64,000 nucleotides of DNA from contig CP119325.1 in assembly GCA_029202525.1 (NCBI GenBank), positions 509,001 to 573,000 on the forward strand, given 5' to 3'. Shown piece by piece: positions 7,398 to 16,777 of the stretch. The notes under the pieces are model-generated. The model was not told the DNA's origin. It saw only the letters and a list, made by a program, of their open reading frames with translations, and searched no databases. Position 1 is the first letter of the stretch; every line of letters begins with the position of its first letter. Source of the DNA: Candidatus Pseudomonas phytovorans (GTDB lineage: Bacteria; Pseudomonadota; Gammaproteobacteria; Pseudomonadales; Pseudomonadaceae). Position numbers and translations under genes: made by a program.

Positions 7398-9818
7398 TCA
7401 GAAGTCCAGGTTCGATACCGACAGCGCGTTGCTTTCGATGAACTCACGACGTGGCTCAACTGCATCACCCATCAGGGTGTTGAAGATCTGGTCAGCAGCG
7501 ATCGCATCCTCGATGGTGACCTTGAGCATACGGCGGACGGTCGGGTCCATGGTGGTTTCCCACAGCTGGTCCGGGTTCATCTCACCCAGCCCTTTGTATC
7601 GCTGGATGGTGTGACGCTTGGTGGTCTCGTTCATCAGCCAGTCCAGGCCTTCCTTGAACTCGACGATTGCCTTACGGCGCTCACCACGCTGTACGTAAGC
7701 ACCTTCACCCAACAGGCTCGACAGCTTGGCACCAACGTTGACCACCGTCCGGTAGTCATTGCTGCCGAAGAAGTCGCGGTTGAACGTGACGTAGCTGGCC
7801 AGGCCGTGGGAGGTGATTTCCACTTCCGGCAGCCATACGTTGCGCTCTTTGTCTTCACGCAGGCTGGCGTTGTAAGCCAGGCCAGACTTCTGGCTGTTGT
7901 TCAGACGCGCCTGGAACTGGGCCAGCCAGGCTTGCATCACTGCGTGGTCACCCAACTGCTCCAAGGTCACCTCAGGCAGGTAGATGAAGTGCTCGGTCAG
8001 CTCTTGCGGGTACAAACGCGACAGGCGTTTGAGCGTCTTCATGACACCACGGAATTCGTTTACCAGCGCTTCCAGCTGCACACCCGAAACTGCTGGCGCC
8101 GACTCGTCCAGGTGCAGGCTTGCGTCTTCAAGGGCCGATTGGGTCATGTATTCTTCCATGGCCTCGTCGTCCTTGATGTACTGCTCCTGCTTACCTTTTT
8201 TCACCTTGTACAGTGGCGGCTGGGCGATGTAGATGTAGCCGCGCTCGACCAGCTCCGGCAATTGACGGAAGAAGAAGGTCAGCAGCAGGGTACGGATGTG
8301 CGAACCGTCGACGTCAGCATCGGTCATGATGATGATGTTGTGATAGCGCAGCTTGTCGATGTTGTACTCTTCGCGGCCAATACCGCAGCCAAGCGCAGTG
8401 ATCAGCGTGCCCACTTCCTGGGACGAGATCATCTTGTCAAAGCGTGCTTTCTCGACGTTGAGAATTTTACCCTTCAGCGGCAAGATTGCCTGGGTACGAC
8501 GGTTACGGCCTTGCTTGGCCGAACCACCTGCGGAGTCACCCTCCACCAGGTACAGTTCGGAAAGGGCAGGGTCCTTCTCCTGGCAGTCCGCCAGTTTGCC
8601 TGGCAGCCCGGCGATATCCAGCGCACCTTTGCGGCGGGTCATCTCACGGGCTTTGCGTGCCGCTTCACGGGCACGCGCGGCGTCGATCATCTTGCCAACG
8701 ACGGCCTTGGCCTCGTTCGGATTCTCCAGCAGGAAGTCGGAGAAGTACTTGTTCATCTCCTGTTCCACGGCGGTTTTCACCTCCGAGGAGACCAGCTTGT
8801 CTTTGGTCTGCGAGCTGAACTTGGGGTCCGGTACCTTAACCGAGATAATCGCGGTCAGGCCTTCACGGGCGTCGTCACCCGTGGTCGCCACCTTGTTCTT
8901 CTTGGCCAGGCCTTCCTGTTCGATGTAGCTGTTCAGGCTGCGGGTCAGCGAAGAACGGAAACCCACCAGGTGAGTACCGCCGTCGCGCTGAGGAATGTTG
9001 TTGGTGAAGCACAGCAGGTTTTCGTTGAAGCTGTCGTTCCACTGCAGAGCGACTTCCACACCGACGCCATCGTCACGCTGAACGTTGAAGTGGAACACCT
9101 GGGAGTTGACTGGCGTCTTGTTGGTATTCAGGTACTCGACAAATGCCCGCAGGCCACCTTCATACTTGAAGAACTCTTCCTTACCGCTGCGCTCATCCTT
9201 CAGCAGAATGCCAACGCCCGAGTTTAGGAACGACAACTCGCGGATACGTTTGGCCAGGATGTCCCAGCTGAAATGAATATTCTTGAAGGTTTCCGCCGAC
9301 GGTTTGAAGTGGATATGGGTACCGGTGGTTTCACTTTCACCAACGACCGCCATCGGCGCTTGTGGTACGCCATGAACGTAGGTCTGTTCCCAGATCTTGC
9401 CACTACGGCGAACGGTCAGCACCAGCTTCTCGGACAGCGCGTTCACAACAGAAACACCTACGCCGTGCAAGCCGCCGGATACCTTGTAGGAGTTATCGTC
9501 GAACTTACCGCCGGCGTGCAGTACGGTCATGATGACCTCAGCTGCGGAAACGCCTTCTTCTTTATGCACGTCGACCGGAATGCCGCGACCGTTATCGCGC
9601 ACACTGATGGATTCGTCCGTGTGGATGATGACAGTGATGTCATCGCAGTGACCGGCGAGGGCTTCGTCGATCGAGTTGTCGACCACCTCGAAGACCATGT
9701 GGTGCAGGCCGCTACCATCATCGGTGTCGCCAATGTACATGCCGGGACGCTTGCGTACGGCATCCAGACCTTTCAGCACTTTGATGCTGGAAGAGTCGTA
9801 CGTTTGATTTTCGCTCAT
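7398..9818 (-). CDS. gyrB: DNA gyrase subunit B
   Basis: ATPase subunit of DNA gyrase, which introduces negative supercoils together with GyrA. The 806-aa protein has the GHKL ATPase domain with E44 in FEVVDNSIDEA, D75 in RDNGRGIP and the GGLHGVG loop (116-122). The TOPRIM domain has the EGDSAGGSAKQGRNR motif and DADVDGSHI, and the C-terminus is the usual RYKGLGEMNPDQLW region. The ATG at 9818 gives the conserved N-terminus; the reading frame extends 21 codons further upstream into recF without a start signal. It follows recF by 4 bp and ends the dnaA-dnaN-recF-gyrB unit. Its 3' end is the likely target of the neighbouring Tn7-like element. Confidence 0.98.
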   Translation of the reverse strand: MSENQTYDSSSIKVLKGLDAVRKRPGMYIGDTDDGSGLHHMVFEVVDNSIDEALAGHCDDITVIIHTDESISVRDNGRGIPVDVHKEEGVSAAEVIMTVLHAGGKFDDNSYKVSGGLHGVGVSVVNALSEKLVLTVRRSGKIWEQTYVHGVPQAPMAVVGESETTGTHIHFKPSAETFKNIHFSWDILAKRIRELSFLNSGVGILLKDERSGKEEFFKYEGGLRAFVEYLNTNKTPVNSQVFHFNVQRDDGVGVEVALQWNDSFNENLLCFTNNIPQRDGGTHLVGFRSSLTRSLNSYIEQEGLAKKNKVATTGDDAREGLTAIISVKVPDPKFSSQTKDKLVSSEVKTAVEQEMNKYFSDFLLENPNEAKAVVGKMIDAARAREAARKAREMTRRKGALDIAGLPGKLADCQEKDPALSELYLVEGDSAGGSAKQGRNRRTQAILPLKGKILNVEKARFDKMISSQEVGTLITALGCGIGREEYNIDKLRYHNIIIMTDADVDGSHIRTLLLTFFFRQLPELVERGYIYIAQPPLYKVKKGKQEQYIKDDEAMEEYMTQSALEDASLHLDESAPAVSGVQLEALVNEFRGVMKTLKRLSRLYPQELTEHFIYLPEVTLEQLGDHAVMQAWLAQFQARLNNSQKSGLAYNASLREDKERNVWLPEVEITSHGLASYVTFNRDFFGSNDYRTVVNVGAKLSSLLGEGAYVQRGERRKAIVEFKEGLDWLMNETTKRHTIQRYKGLGEMNPDQLWETTMDPTVRRMLKVTIEDAIAADQIFNTLMGDAVEPRREFIESNALSVSNLDF

Positions 9819-9822
9819 GCCT

Positions 9823-10926
9823 TCACTCCCGATGGTCGTGGGTCTGGGTGATACGGCCTTGTTCCACGTGGAACAAAGCAACTGGCGTTTCCGTCTGCCA
9901 GCCTTCCCTCAGTAATTCGTGATCTACACAGGTGATGAACACCTGGCAGCGTAATTCTTCTAGCAAGCGGCATAGCGCGCGGCGGTGCTTGTCATCCAGT
10001 TCGGACGGCAAGTCATCCACGAGATAAATACAGTGACCGCGGCGAGCCTGGCTAACGAGGTGGCCTTGGGCAATGCGCAACGCGCACACCACCAGCTTTT
10101 GCTGACCACGCGACAGGATGTCGGCCGCATTGTTGGCAGCCAGACGAAGACGCAGATCAGCACGCTGCGGACCGGCCTGGGTATGGCCCATCTGCTGATC
10201 GCGAAGGAGAGAGGATGCGAGTACTTCTTGCAGTTCCCGGTCCTTGTCCCAGCCTCGGTAATAGCTCAGGGTCAACCCGTCCAGCTCGACCAGTTCGCTC
10301 AGGGTTCGCTCGAAGACAGGCTTCAAGGCCTTGATGTAGTTGCGACGGTATTCATCTATTTCCGCGCTGGCCAGGCACAATTCCCGGTCCCAGGCGGCTT
10401 GCGAAGCTGCGTCAAGTGTACCATGCCGCAACCATGAGTTTCGCTGCCGCAGCGCCTTCTGCAGCCGTTGCCAGGCTGGCAGAAAACGAGGTTCCACGTG
10501 GAACACCCCCCAATCCAGGAACTGACGGCGTATTTTCGGGGCACCTTCCAGCAGCCGGAAACTGTCTGGGTTGATGAGCTGCAGCGGTAATAATTCCGCC
10601 AGCTGGGCAGCGCTGCGTGCGTTCTGCCCATCAATGCGTATGGTGAATTCTCCCTGCCGCTCACGGGACACACCCAAGTTGCTGGTACTACCTTCGGCCA
10701 ACTGCACTTCGCCAAACACAGTGCAGGCAGGCTGTTCGTACTGGATGACCGGGTTCAGCCGGGTGCTGCGGAATGAGCGCGCCAAGCCGAGCAAATGCAC
10801 GGCCTCAAGCACACTGGTCTTGCCACTGCCGTTGGCGCCGTAGAGGATATTGATACGGGGGGAGGGCGAGATAGTCACCGGGTGCAAGTTGCGCACCGCG
10901 GTGACCATGATCCGTCGAAGGGACAT
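9823..10926 (-). CDS. recF: DNA replication/repair protein RecF
   Basis: SMC-like ATPase that binds gapped DNA and helps load RecA with RecO and RecR. The 367-aa protein has Walker A GANGSGKT (30-37), the ABC signature LSRGQQKLVV and a Walker B region IYLVDDLPSELD. It lies 15 bp after dnaN and 4 bp before gyrB in the conserved order. Two perfect parS sites (9861-9874 and 10491-10504) sit inside its coding sequence, so the gene also carries part of the centromere. Confidence 0.97.
   Translation of the reverse strand: MSLRRIMVTAVRNLHPVTISPSPRINILYGANGSGKTSVLEAVHLLGLARSFRSTRLNPVIQYEQPACTVFGEVQLAEGSTSNLGVSRERQGEFTIRIDGQNARSAAQLAELLPLQLINPDSFRLLEGAPKIRRQFLDWGVFHVEPRFLPAWQRLQKALRQRNSWLRHGTLDAASQAAWDRELCLASAEIDEYRRNYIKALKPVFERTLSELVELDGLTLSYYRGWDKDRELQEVLASSLLRDQQMGHTQAGPQRADLRLRLAANNAADILSRGQQKLVVCALRIAQGHLVSQARRGHCIYLVDDLPSELDDKHRRALCRLLEELRCQVFITCVDHELLREGWQTETPVALFHVEQGRITQTHDHRE
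9859..9876. promoter_or_regulatory. parS site (ParB-binding) in recF
   Basis: The palindrome GTTCCACGTGGAAC (9861-9874) is the Pseudomonas parS core. Here the symmetry extends to 18 bp (TTG...CAA). It lies near the 3' end of recF, about 4 kb from oriC. ParB (22054-22926) nucleates on such sites for origin segregation. Confidence 0.92.
10491..10504. promoter_or_regulatory. parS site (ParB-binding) in recF, second copy
   Basis: Exact 14-bp GTTCCACGTGGAAC, 630 bp from the first copy and also within the recF coding sequence. Confidence 0.92.
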
Positions 10927-10941
10927 TGCGCCTGCTACTGG

Positions 10942-12045
10942 TTACAGGCGCATCGGCATGACAACGTAGGAAGAATCGTCATTGCCAGCTTCCTGCAGCA
11001 GCGCACTGCTGTTGGAATCGGACAGAATCAGACGAACTTGCTCGGTAGTCATCACGCCCAACACGTCCAGCAGGTAGCTGACGTTGAAGCCAATCTCCAG
11101 CGAACTACCTTCGTAGTCCACACTGATCTCTTCTTCAGCTTCTTCCTGTTCGGGGTTGTTGGCCTGGATCTTCAATTGGCCAGCGGCCAGTTGCAGGCGA
11201 ATACCACGGTACTTTTCGTTGGAAAGAATCGCAGTACGGCTGAAGGCCTCACGCAGCGCCTGACGGTCGCCGACGACCAGCTTGTCGCCGCCCTTTGGCA
11301 GTACACGCTCGTAGTCCGGGAACTTGCCGTCCACCAGCTTGGAGGTGAAGGTGAATTCACCGGTAGTGGCGCGAATGTGGTGCTGGCCCAGGACGATGCT
11401 GACCATGCCTTCCGGGTCGGTCAACAGACGCGCCAGCTCAAGAATGCCTTTGCGTGGCACGATGACTTGATGGCGGTCCTCCTGCTCGATCGGCGCAGTC
11501 ATGGAACACAGCGCCAGACGGTGGCCGTCAGTGGATACTGCGCGCAGGGTGTTACGGGAAACCTCCAGCAGCATGCCATTGAGGTAGTAACGCACATCCT
11601 GCTGGGCCATGGCGAAGCTGGTGCGTTCGATCAGACGGCGCAGCTTGCTCTGTTCCAGGTTACAGGTCAGCGAGCCCGGGCCTTCTTCCACAGTCGGGAA
11701 GTCATTGGCAGGCAGGGTCGACAGGGTGAAACGGCTGCGGCCGGCCTTTACCAACAGTTTCTGCTCGTCGACCTTGATGTCGATCAGCGCGTCGTTAGGC
11801 AGGCTTTTACAAATGTCCATCAGCTTGCGCGCCGGCACAGTGATTTCGCCAGGCTCGGCCGGCTCATCCAGTTGTACGCGGCCTACCAGTTCGACTTCCA
11901 GGTCGGTACCGGTCAACGACAGTTGCTGGCCTTGCACGACCAGCAATACGTTGGACAGGACCGGCAAGGTCTGACGGCGCTCTACGACACCGGCGACCAG
12001 TTGCAGGGGTTTCAACAGGGCTTCGCGTTGAATGGTGAAATGCAT
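10942..12045 (-). CDS. dnaN: DNA polymerase III beta sliding clamp
   Basis: Ring-shaped processivity clamp that tethers DNA polymerases to DNA and binds many repair proteins. At 367 aa it has the usual length of bacterial beta clamps. It opens with MHFTIQREALLKPLQLVAGV and ends with the conserved YVVMPMRL tail, the end of the third clamp domain, which contributes to the hydrophobic partner-binding pocket. It lies 40 bp after dnaA and 15 bp before recF on the same strand, so it is probably co-transcribed with both. Confidence 0.98.
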   Translation of the reverse strand: MHFTIQREALLKPLQLVAGVVERRQTLPVLSNVLLVVQGQQLSLTGTDLEVELVGRVQLDEPAEPGEITVPARKLMDICKSLPNDALIDIKVDEQKLLVKAGRSRFTLSTLPANDFPTVEEGPGSLTCNLEQSKLRRLIERTSFAMAQQDVRYYLNGMLLEVSRNTLRAVSTDGHRLALCSMTAPIEQEDRHQVIVPRKGILELARLLTDPEGMVSIVLGQHHIRATTGEFTFTSKLVDGKFPDYERVLPKGGDKLVVGDRQALREAFSRTAILSNEKYRGIRLQLAAGQLKIQANNPEQEEAEEEISVDYEGSSLEIGFNVSYLLDVLGVMTTEQVRLILSDSNSSALLQEAGNDDSSYVVMPMRL

Positions 12046-12085
12046 GGTCTAGTCCCTTGCCTTCAATTAGCTGCGCAGACGGCCA

Positions 12086-13618
12086 TCAGGTCGTCAGCGT
12101 GCGCAGCAGGTTCTTGTAGTCCTCGCGGATGTCCGCATCGGATTCCTTCAATTCATTGATCTTGCGGCAGGCGTGCAGCACGGTCGTGTGGTCGCGACCA
12201 CCGAACATGTCGCCTATCTCCGGCAGGCTGTGGTTGGTCAGCTCCTTGGACAGGGCCATGGCCACCTGACGTGGGCGCGCAACAGAACGCGAGCGGCGCT
12301 TGGACAACAGATCAGAGATCTTGATCTTGTAGTACTCGGCAACGGTTCGCTGAATGTTATCCACACTGACCAGTTTATCTTGCAGCGCCAGCAGGTCTTT
12401 CAGCGACTCACGGATCAACTCGATGGTGATATCGCGGCCCATGAAGTGCGAATGGGCGATCACCCGCTTCAGTGCACCTTCAAGCTCACGTACGTTGGAG
12501 CGAATACGCTGGGCAATGAAGAAGGCTGCATCATGCGGCAGCTCTACCTTGGCCTGGTCGGCCTTCTTCATCAGGATCGCTACACGGGTCTCCAGTTCTG
12601 GTGGCTCGACAGCCACCGTCAGCCCCCAACCGAAGCGCGACTTCAGGCGCTCTTCCAGGCCTTCGATCTCCTTGGGATAACGGTCAGAGGTAAGGATTAC
12701 CTGCTGGCCGCCCTCAAGCAGGGCGTTGAAGGTATGGAAAAACTCTTCCTGTGAGCGCTCTTTGCGGGCAAAGAACTGGATATCGTCGATCAGCAACGCA
12801 TCCACCGAACGGTAGAAGCGCTTGAATTCGTTGATGGCGTTGAGCTGCAGCGCCTTGACCATGTCTGCAACAAAGCGCTCCGAGTGCAGGTACACGACCT
12901 TGGCATTCGGGTTTTTCCTCAGCAGGTGGTTACCCACAGCATGCATAAGGTGGGTTTTACCCAGGCCAACGCCGCCATACAGGAACAGCGGGTTATAGCC
13001 ATGCTTGGGATTATCAGCCACCTGCCAGGCTGCGGCGCGCGCCAACTGGTTCGACTTACCTTCAACGAAGGTGTCGAAGGTGAACGTGCGGTTCAGGTAG
13101 CTGGTGTGCTTGAGCGCACCTTCAACCTGTACGGTGCGCTGTTCGGTCCGGGCATTGCCGGCTGGCGGTGAAACGGGCTCGGCCATGGCATCGAATCTGT
13201 CACGCGAGGACGGCTCAGCCGGTTCATTGACCAGCACAGGCTCCGAGGCCGTTACAGCCACGTGTTCGACCGCTGCCGTTACCGGCAGCGGTTTTTGTGC
13301 CTGGCTTTGCGCCAGCGAAGCGGCCACGGCGGCGCTGACCGGCGCGTTAGGCGCAGCCCTTGCCGCCGAGCTGCGGCGGCTGCCTATTAATAAGGAAAGG
13401 GCAGGCGCAATGCCGCTGCCGTTTTCGCCCAGCAGCTCAAGCAAGCGGCCCAGGTACTTTTCATTGACCCAATCGAGAACGAAACGGTTAGGCGCATAGA
13501 CGCGCAACTCGTCGCCTTCGGCTTCGACCTGTAGCGGACGGATCCAGGTGTTGAATTGCTGGGCAGGCAGTTCATCGCGCAGAAGCTCCACGCACTGCTG
13601 CCAAAGTTCCACTGACAC
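12086..13618 (-). CDS. dnaA: Chromosomal replication initiator DnaA
   Basis: AAA+ initiator that binds 9-bp DnaA boxes in oriC, melts the origin and recruits the helicase. The 510-aa protein has domain I (1-80), a long Ala/Pro-rich domain II linker (about 80-170), the AAA+ domain with Walker A GGVGLGKTH (215-223) and Walker B LLIDDIQF, and domain IV with RPRQVAMALSKEL and the DnaA signature GGRDHTTVLHAC. The start codon is GTG at 13618. The upstream region is oriC; its DnaA boxes begin about 70 bp from the start codon, so autorepression is likely. Confidence 0.98.
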   Translation of the reverse strand: MSVELWQQCVELLRDELPAQQFNTWIRPLQVEAEGDELRVYAPNRFVLDWVNEKYLGRLLELLGENGSGIAPALSLLIGSRRSSAARAAPNAPVSAAVAASLAQSQAQKPLPVTAAVEHVAVTASEPVLVNEPAEPSSRDRFDAMAEPVSPPAGNARTEQRTVQVEGALKHTSYLNRTFTFDTFVEGKSNQLARAAAWQVADNPKHGYNPLFLYGGVGLGKTHLMHAVGNHLLRKNPNAKVVYLHSERFVADMVKALQLNAINEFKRFYRSVDALLIDDIQFFARKERSQEEFFHTFNALLEGGQQVILTSDRYPKEIEGLEERLKSRFGWGLTVAVEPPELETRVAILMKKADQAKVELPHDAAFFIAQRIRSNVRELEGALKRVIAHSHFMGRDITIELIRESLKDLLALQDKLVSVDNIQRTVAEYYKIKISDLLSKRRSRSVARPRQVAMALSKELTNHSLPEIGDMFGGRDHTTVLHACRKINELKESDADIREDYKNLLRTLTT

Positions 13619-13639
13619 GGATATCCCCTGAGTTTGAAA

Positions 13640-14060
13640 GCCGGATGAGGCAAAAACAAACCGCCATTGTACCGGTCGAGCGTTCAGTTATCCACATGTG
13701 GACACGTTAGGAACCATGACAAAACAGCCATTTATCGACCAAAACGGCTTTTACACGCTGTGAATAAGCCCTGTGGATAAGCGGCCATGAGGGCTATGCA
13801 CAACCCTGGGTGCTGATCTGTTGATAACTCGACTGTGGATAAGCAGCTTTTTAATCCACAGGTTTCGACCACGATGAATACAAGCGCAGCACCGGTTAAG
13901 AACACAGTTGTAAAACTCTGTACAGCACGTGTTTTCTAGCCTACACGAGGTTATCCACAGAAGGTTATCCACCTAATATTTATAAGTTCTTCAGAAAAGC
14001 TTTTTATATGTCTCTTCTTTTTTTTCATGTTGTCCCTGATTCGTGTGTTCGATCAAGCAC
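13640..14060. other. oriC: Chromosomal origin of replication oriC
   Basis: The dnaA-rpmH intergenic region contains exact DnaA boxes at 13688-13696, 13772-13780 (reverse), 13834-13842 (reverse) and 13951-13959. One-base variants lie at 13759-13767, 13819-13827 and 13965-13973, with a spaced variant at 13851-13860. Immediately after the last boxes is a strongly AT-rich segment (about 13974-14040, including poly-T), which fits the DNA unwinding element. The position between rpmH and dnaA is the known site of Pseudomonas oriC. Confidence 0.92.
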
Positions 14061-14124
14061 CCCTCGAGGATGAGCGAACAGGCACCGTCCATCACACGGC
14101 CTATAGGGAAACGCTGGTTGGAAA

Positions 14125-14153
14125 TTGACCTATGGGCTTGCTTTCTCTAGAAT
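14125..14153 (+). promoter_or_regulatory. Sigma-70 promoter of rpmH
   Basis: TTGACC (14125-14130) and TAGAAT (14148-14153) are separated by exactly 17 bp. The predicted transcript starts about 50 bp before the rpmH start codon and would serve rpmH-rnpA and downstream genes. Confidence 0.7.
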
Positions 14154-14213
14154 CGCCGGTCTCTTAAAAAGGGGGCCATCCCGGCCCGTCGTCGACAAAC
14201 CAGGTAACACGCC

Positions 14214-14348
14214 ATGAAACGTACTTTCCAACCAAGCACCATCAAGCGCGCCCGCACCCACGGTTTCCGTGCCCGTATGGCTACCAAGAACGGCCGTGCT
14301 GTTCTGTCGCGTCGTCGTGCCAAAGGCCGTAAGCGTCTGGCCATTTGA
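14214..14348 (+). CDS. rpmH: 50S ribosomal protein L34
   Basis: Very basic 44-aa large-subunit ribosomal protein with the invariant start MKRTFQPSTIKRARTHGFRA and the arginine/lysine-rich end RRRAKGRKRLAI. It has the usual length of bacterial L34. It starts at the ATG at 14214, about 60 bp after a near-consensus promoter. The next gene, rnpA, begins 13 bp after its stop. The pairing of the most strongly expressed small ribosomal gene with the RNase P protein is conserved across bacteria and is used here as an anchor for oriC. Confidence 0.97.
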   Translation: MKRTFQPSTIKRARTHGFRARMATKNGRAVLSRRRAKGRKRLAI

Positions 14349-14361
14349 TTTTTCGGCACAG

Positions 14362-14766
14362 GTGGTGAGTCAGGACTTCAGTCGGGAAAAGCGACTGCTT
14401 ACACCCCGACACTTCAAAGCGGTCTTCGACTCCCCAACCGGCAAGGTTCCAGGGAAAAACCTGCTGATCCTTGCTCGCGAGAACGGTCTCGATCACCCAC
14501 GTCTCGGCCTGGTGATCGGCAAGAAGAGCGTCAAGCTCGCCGTTCAACGCAACCGCCTCAAGCGCTTGATGCGCGATTCCTTTCGTCTGCACCAGCAATC
14601 GCTTGCCGGGTTGGACATCGTGATCGTCGCGCGCAAGGGATTGGGGGATGTAGAAAACCCGGAATTGCACCAACACTTTGGCAAACTCTGGAAACGCCTG
14701 GCGCGCAGCCGGCCAACTCCAGCAGTCACCGCCAATTCCGCAGGGGTAGACAGCCAAGATGCGTAA
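14362..14766 (+). CDS. rnpA: Ribonuclease P protein component
   Basis: Small basic protein that helps the RNase P RNA bind and process the 5' leaders of precursor tRNAs. The 134-aa product contains the family signature (KLAVQRNRLKRLMRDSFR) and the N-terminal FSREKRLLTPRHFKAVF. The start is uncertain between two consecutive GTG codons (14362 and 14365); both follow only a weak AGG. The upstream extension of the frame to 14269 overlaps rpmH and is not believed. Its end overlaps yidD by 8 bp. Confidence 0.93.
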   Translation: MVSQDFSREKRLLTPRHFKAVFDSPTGKVPGKNLLILARENGLDHPRLGLVIGKKSVKLAVQRNRLKRLMRDSFRLHQQSLAGLDIVIVARKGLGDVENPELHQHFGKLWKRLARSRPTPAVTANSAGVDSQDA

Positions 14767-15004
14767 ACTGGCACTCGTTCCGATCCAGTTTTACCGTTAC
14801 GCCATTAGTCCTCTGATGGCCAATCACTGTCGTTTTTTCCCCAGTTGCTCCTGTTACGCTTATGAAGCCATCGAAAACCATGGCATCTGGCGTGGTGGGT
14901 GGCTGGCCGTTCGTCGCCTGGGGCGTTGTCATCCGTGGAATGACGGCGGTTTCGACCCCGTCCCGCCCGCTCCTTCCTCCCGAACTTCTTCGATAGCCGA
15001 GTAA
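14759..15004 (+). CDS. yidD: Membrane protein insertion efficiency factor YidD
   Basis: 81-aa YidD-family protein thought to assist YidC-dependent membrane protein insertion. The signature FFPSCSCYAYEAIENHG contains the conserved cysteines, and the PLMANHCRF segment is typical. An amphipathic N-terminal region (LALVPIQFYRYAISPL) probably associates with the inner membrane. It overlaps the 3' end of rnpA by 8 bp and ends 2 bp before yidC, which indicates translational coupling in the rnpA-yidD-yidC unit. Confidence 0.93.
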   Translation: MRKLALVPIQFYRYAISPLMANHCRFFPSCSCYAYEAIENHGIWRGGWLAVRRLGRCHPWNDGGFDPVPPAPSSRTSSIAE

Positions 15005-15006
15005 TC

Positions 15007-16689
15007 ATGGATATTAAACGCACGATCCTGATCGCCGCGCTGGCAGTCGTGTCCTACGTCATGGTCCTGAAGTGGAACGATGACTACGGCCAGGCTGCCC
15101 TGCCGACTCAGAATACTGCTGCCAGCACTGTTGCTCCGGGCTTGCCCGATGGCGTGCCGGCCGGTAACAACGGCGCCAGCGCCGATGTACCGAGCGCCAA
15201 CGCCGAATCGAGCCCTGCCGAACTGGCACCGGTCGCACTCAGCAAGGACCTGATCCGAGTCAAGACCGACGTTCTGGAACTGGCTATCGATCCGGTCGGT
15301 GGTGACATCGTCCAGTTGAACCTGCCGAAGTACCCACGCCGTCAAGACCACCCGAACATTCCATTCCAGTTGTTCGACAATGGTGGTGAGCGTGTTTACC
15401 TGGCACAAAGCGGCCTGACCGGTGCCAATGGCCCGGATGCCCGCGCCAGCGGCCGGCCGCTGTATGCCGCCGAACAGAAAAGCTTCCAGCTGGCCGACGG
15501 CCAGGAACAACTGGTGGTCGATCTGAAATTCAGCGACAACGGTGTCAACTACATCAAGCGCTTCAGCTTCAAGCGCGGTGAGTACGACCTGAGTGTCAGC
15601 TACCTGATCGACAACCAGAGCGATCAGGCCTGGAGCGGCAACATGTTTGCCCAGCTCAAGCGTGACGCCAGCGGCGATCCGTCTTCGAGCACTGCAACCG
15701 GCACTGCAACCTACCTGGGCGCAGCCCTGTGGACAGCTTCCGAGCCTTACAAAAAGGTCTCGATGAAGGACATCGACAAAGGTAGTTTGAAAGAAAATGT
15801 GTCCGGCGGCTGGGTTGCCTGGCTGCAGCACTACTTCGTGACTGCCTGGATTCCGGCCAAGTCGGACAACAACGTTGTCCAGACCCGCAAGGACAGCCAG
15901 GGCAACTACATCATCGGCTATACCGGCCCTGCGCTCAGCGTACCTGCAGGTGGCAAGGTCGAAACCAGCGCCATGCTGTACGCCGGCCCGAAAATCCAGT
16001 CCAAGCTGAAAGAGTTGTCCCCAGGCCTGGAACTGACCGTCGACTACGGCTTCCTGTGGTTCATTGCCCAGCCGATCTTCTGGCTGCTGCAACATATCCA
16101 CAGCCTGCTGGGTAACTGGGGCTGGTCGATCATCGTGCTGACCATGCTGATCAAAGGCCTGTTCTTCCCGCTGTCGGCTGCCAGCTACCGCTCGATGGCG
16201 CGCATGCGCGCTGTTGCGCCCAAGCTCGCCGCACTGAAGGAACGCTTCGGTGACGATCGCCAGAAGATGTCCCAGGCGATGATGGAGCTGTACAAGAAAG
16301 AGAAGATCAACCCGCTGGGCGGCTGCCTGCCGATCCTGGTGCAGATGCCGGTATTCCTGGCCCTGTACTGGGTGCTGCTGGAAAGCGTGGAAATGCGCCA
16401 GGCCCCATGGATGCTGTGGATTACCGACCTGTCGATCAAGGATCCGTTCTTCATCCTGCCGATCATCATGGGCGCTACCATGTTCATCCAGCAGCGTCTG
16501 AACCCGACGCCGCCGGATCCGATGCAGGCCAAGGTGATGAAAATGATGCCGATCATCTTCACCTTCTTCTTCCTGTGGTTCCCGGCTGGTCTGGTGCTGT
16601 ACTGGGTTGTGAACAACTGCCTGTCTATTTCGCAGCAGTGGTACATCACCCGCCGTATCGAAGCAGCCACCAAAAAAGCTGCTGCTTGA
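15007..16689 (+). CDS. yidC: Membrane protein insertase YidC
   Basis: Inner-membrane insertase that works alone or with SecYEG to integrate membrane proteins such as ATP synthase subunit c. The 560-aa protein has an N-terminal membrane anchor (residues 4-22), a large periplasmic beta-sandwich domain (about 60-340), and a C-terminal core of about five membrane segments starting near YGFLWFIAQPIFWLLQ. The core includes the cytoplasmic loop SYRSMARMRAVAPKL with its conserved arginines. It ends in a basic tail. A strong terminator follows at 16714-16743. The large periplasmic domain is typical of Gram-negative YidC. Confidence 0.97.
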   Translation: MDIKRTILIAALAVVSYVMVLKWNDDYGQAALPTQNTAASTVAPGLPDGVPAGNNGASADVPSANAESSPAELAPVALSKDLIRVKTDVLELAIDPVGGDIVQLNLPKYPRRQDHPNIPFQLFDNGGERVYLAQSGLTGANGPDARASGRPLYAAEQKSFQLADGQEQLVVDLKFSDNGVNYIKRFSFKRGEYDLSVSYLIDNQSDQAWSGNMFAQLKRDASGDPSSSTATGTATYLGAALWTASEPYKKVSMKDIDKGSLKENVSGGWVAWLQHYFVTAWIPAKSDNNVVQTRKDSQGNYIIGYTGPALSVPAGGKVETSAMLYAGPKIQSKLKELSPGLELTVDYGFLWFIAQPIFWLLQHIHSLLGNWGWSIIVLTMLIKGLFFPLSAASYRSMARMRAVAPKLAALKERFGDDRQKMSQAMMELYKKEKINPLGGCLPILVQMPVFLALYWVLLESVEMRQAPWMLWITDLSIKDPFFILPIIMGATMFIQQRLNPTPPDPMQAKVMKMMPIIFTFFFLWFPAGLVLYWVVNNCLSISQQWYITRRIEAATKKAAA

Positions 16690-16713
16690 CGGGCTAGTAC
16701 GCTAGCCTGTGAA

Positions 16714-16743
16714 TAAAAAACGCCCCCTAGTGGGGCGTTTTTG
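16714..16743 (+). terminator. Rho-independent terminator after yidC
   Basis: Arms AAAAACGCCCC and GGGGCGTTTTT pair across 16715-16742 and end in a T-run. The sequence is symmetric enough to work in both directions. Confidence 0.88.
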
Positions 16744-16777
16744 CTATCTGTCGTTTTTGTCGTAGAGGCTTTCGAGC

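Noticed and set aside
7611..9227. 538-codon plus-strand frame opposite gyrB
   Set aside because: Antisense shadow of a high-GC conserved gene; the same applies to the long frames opposite mnmG, atpA, atpD, glmS and oadA.
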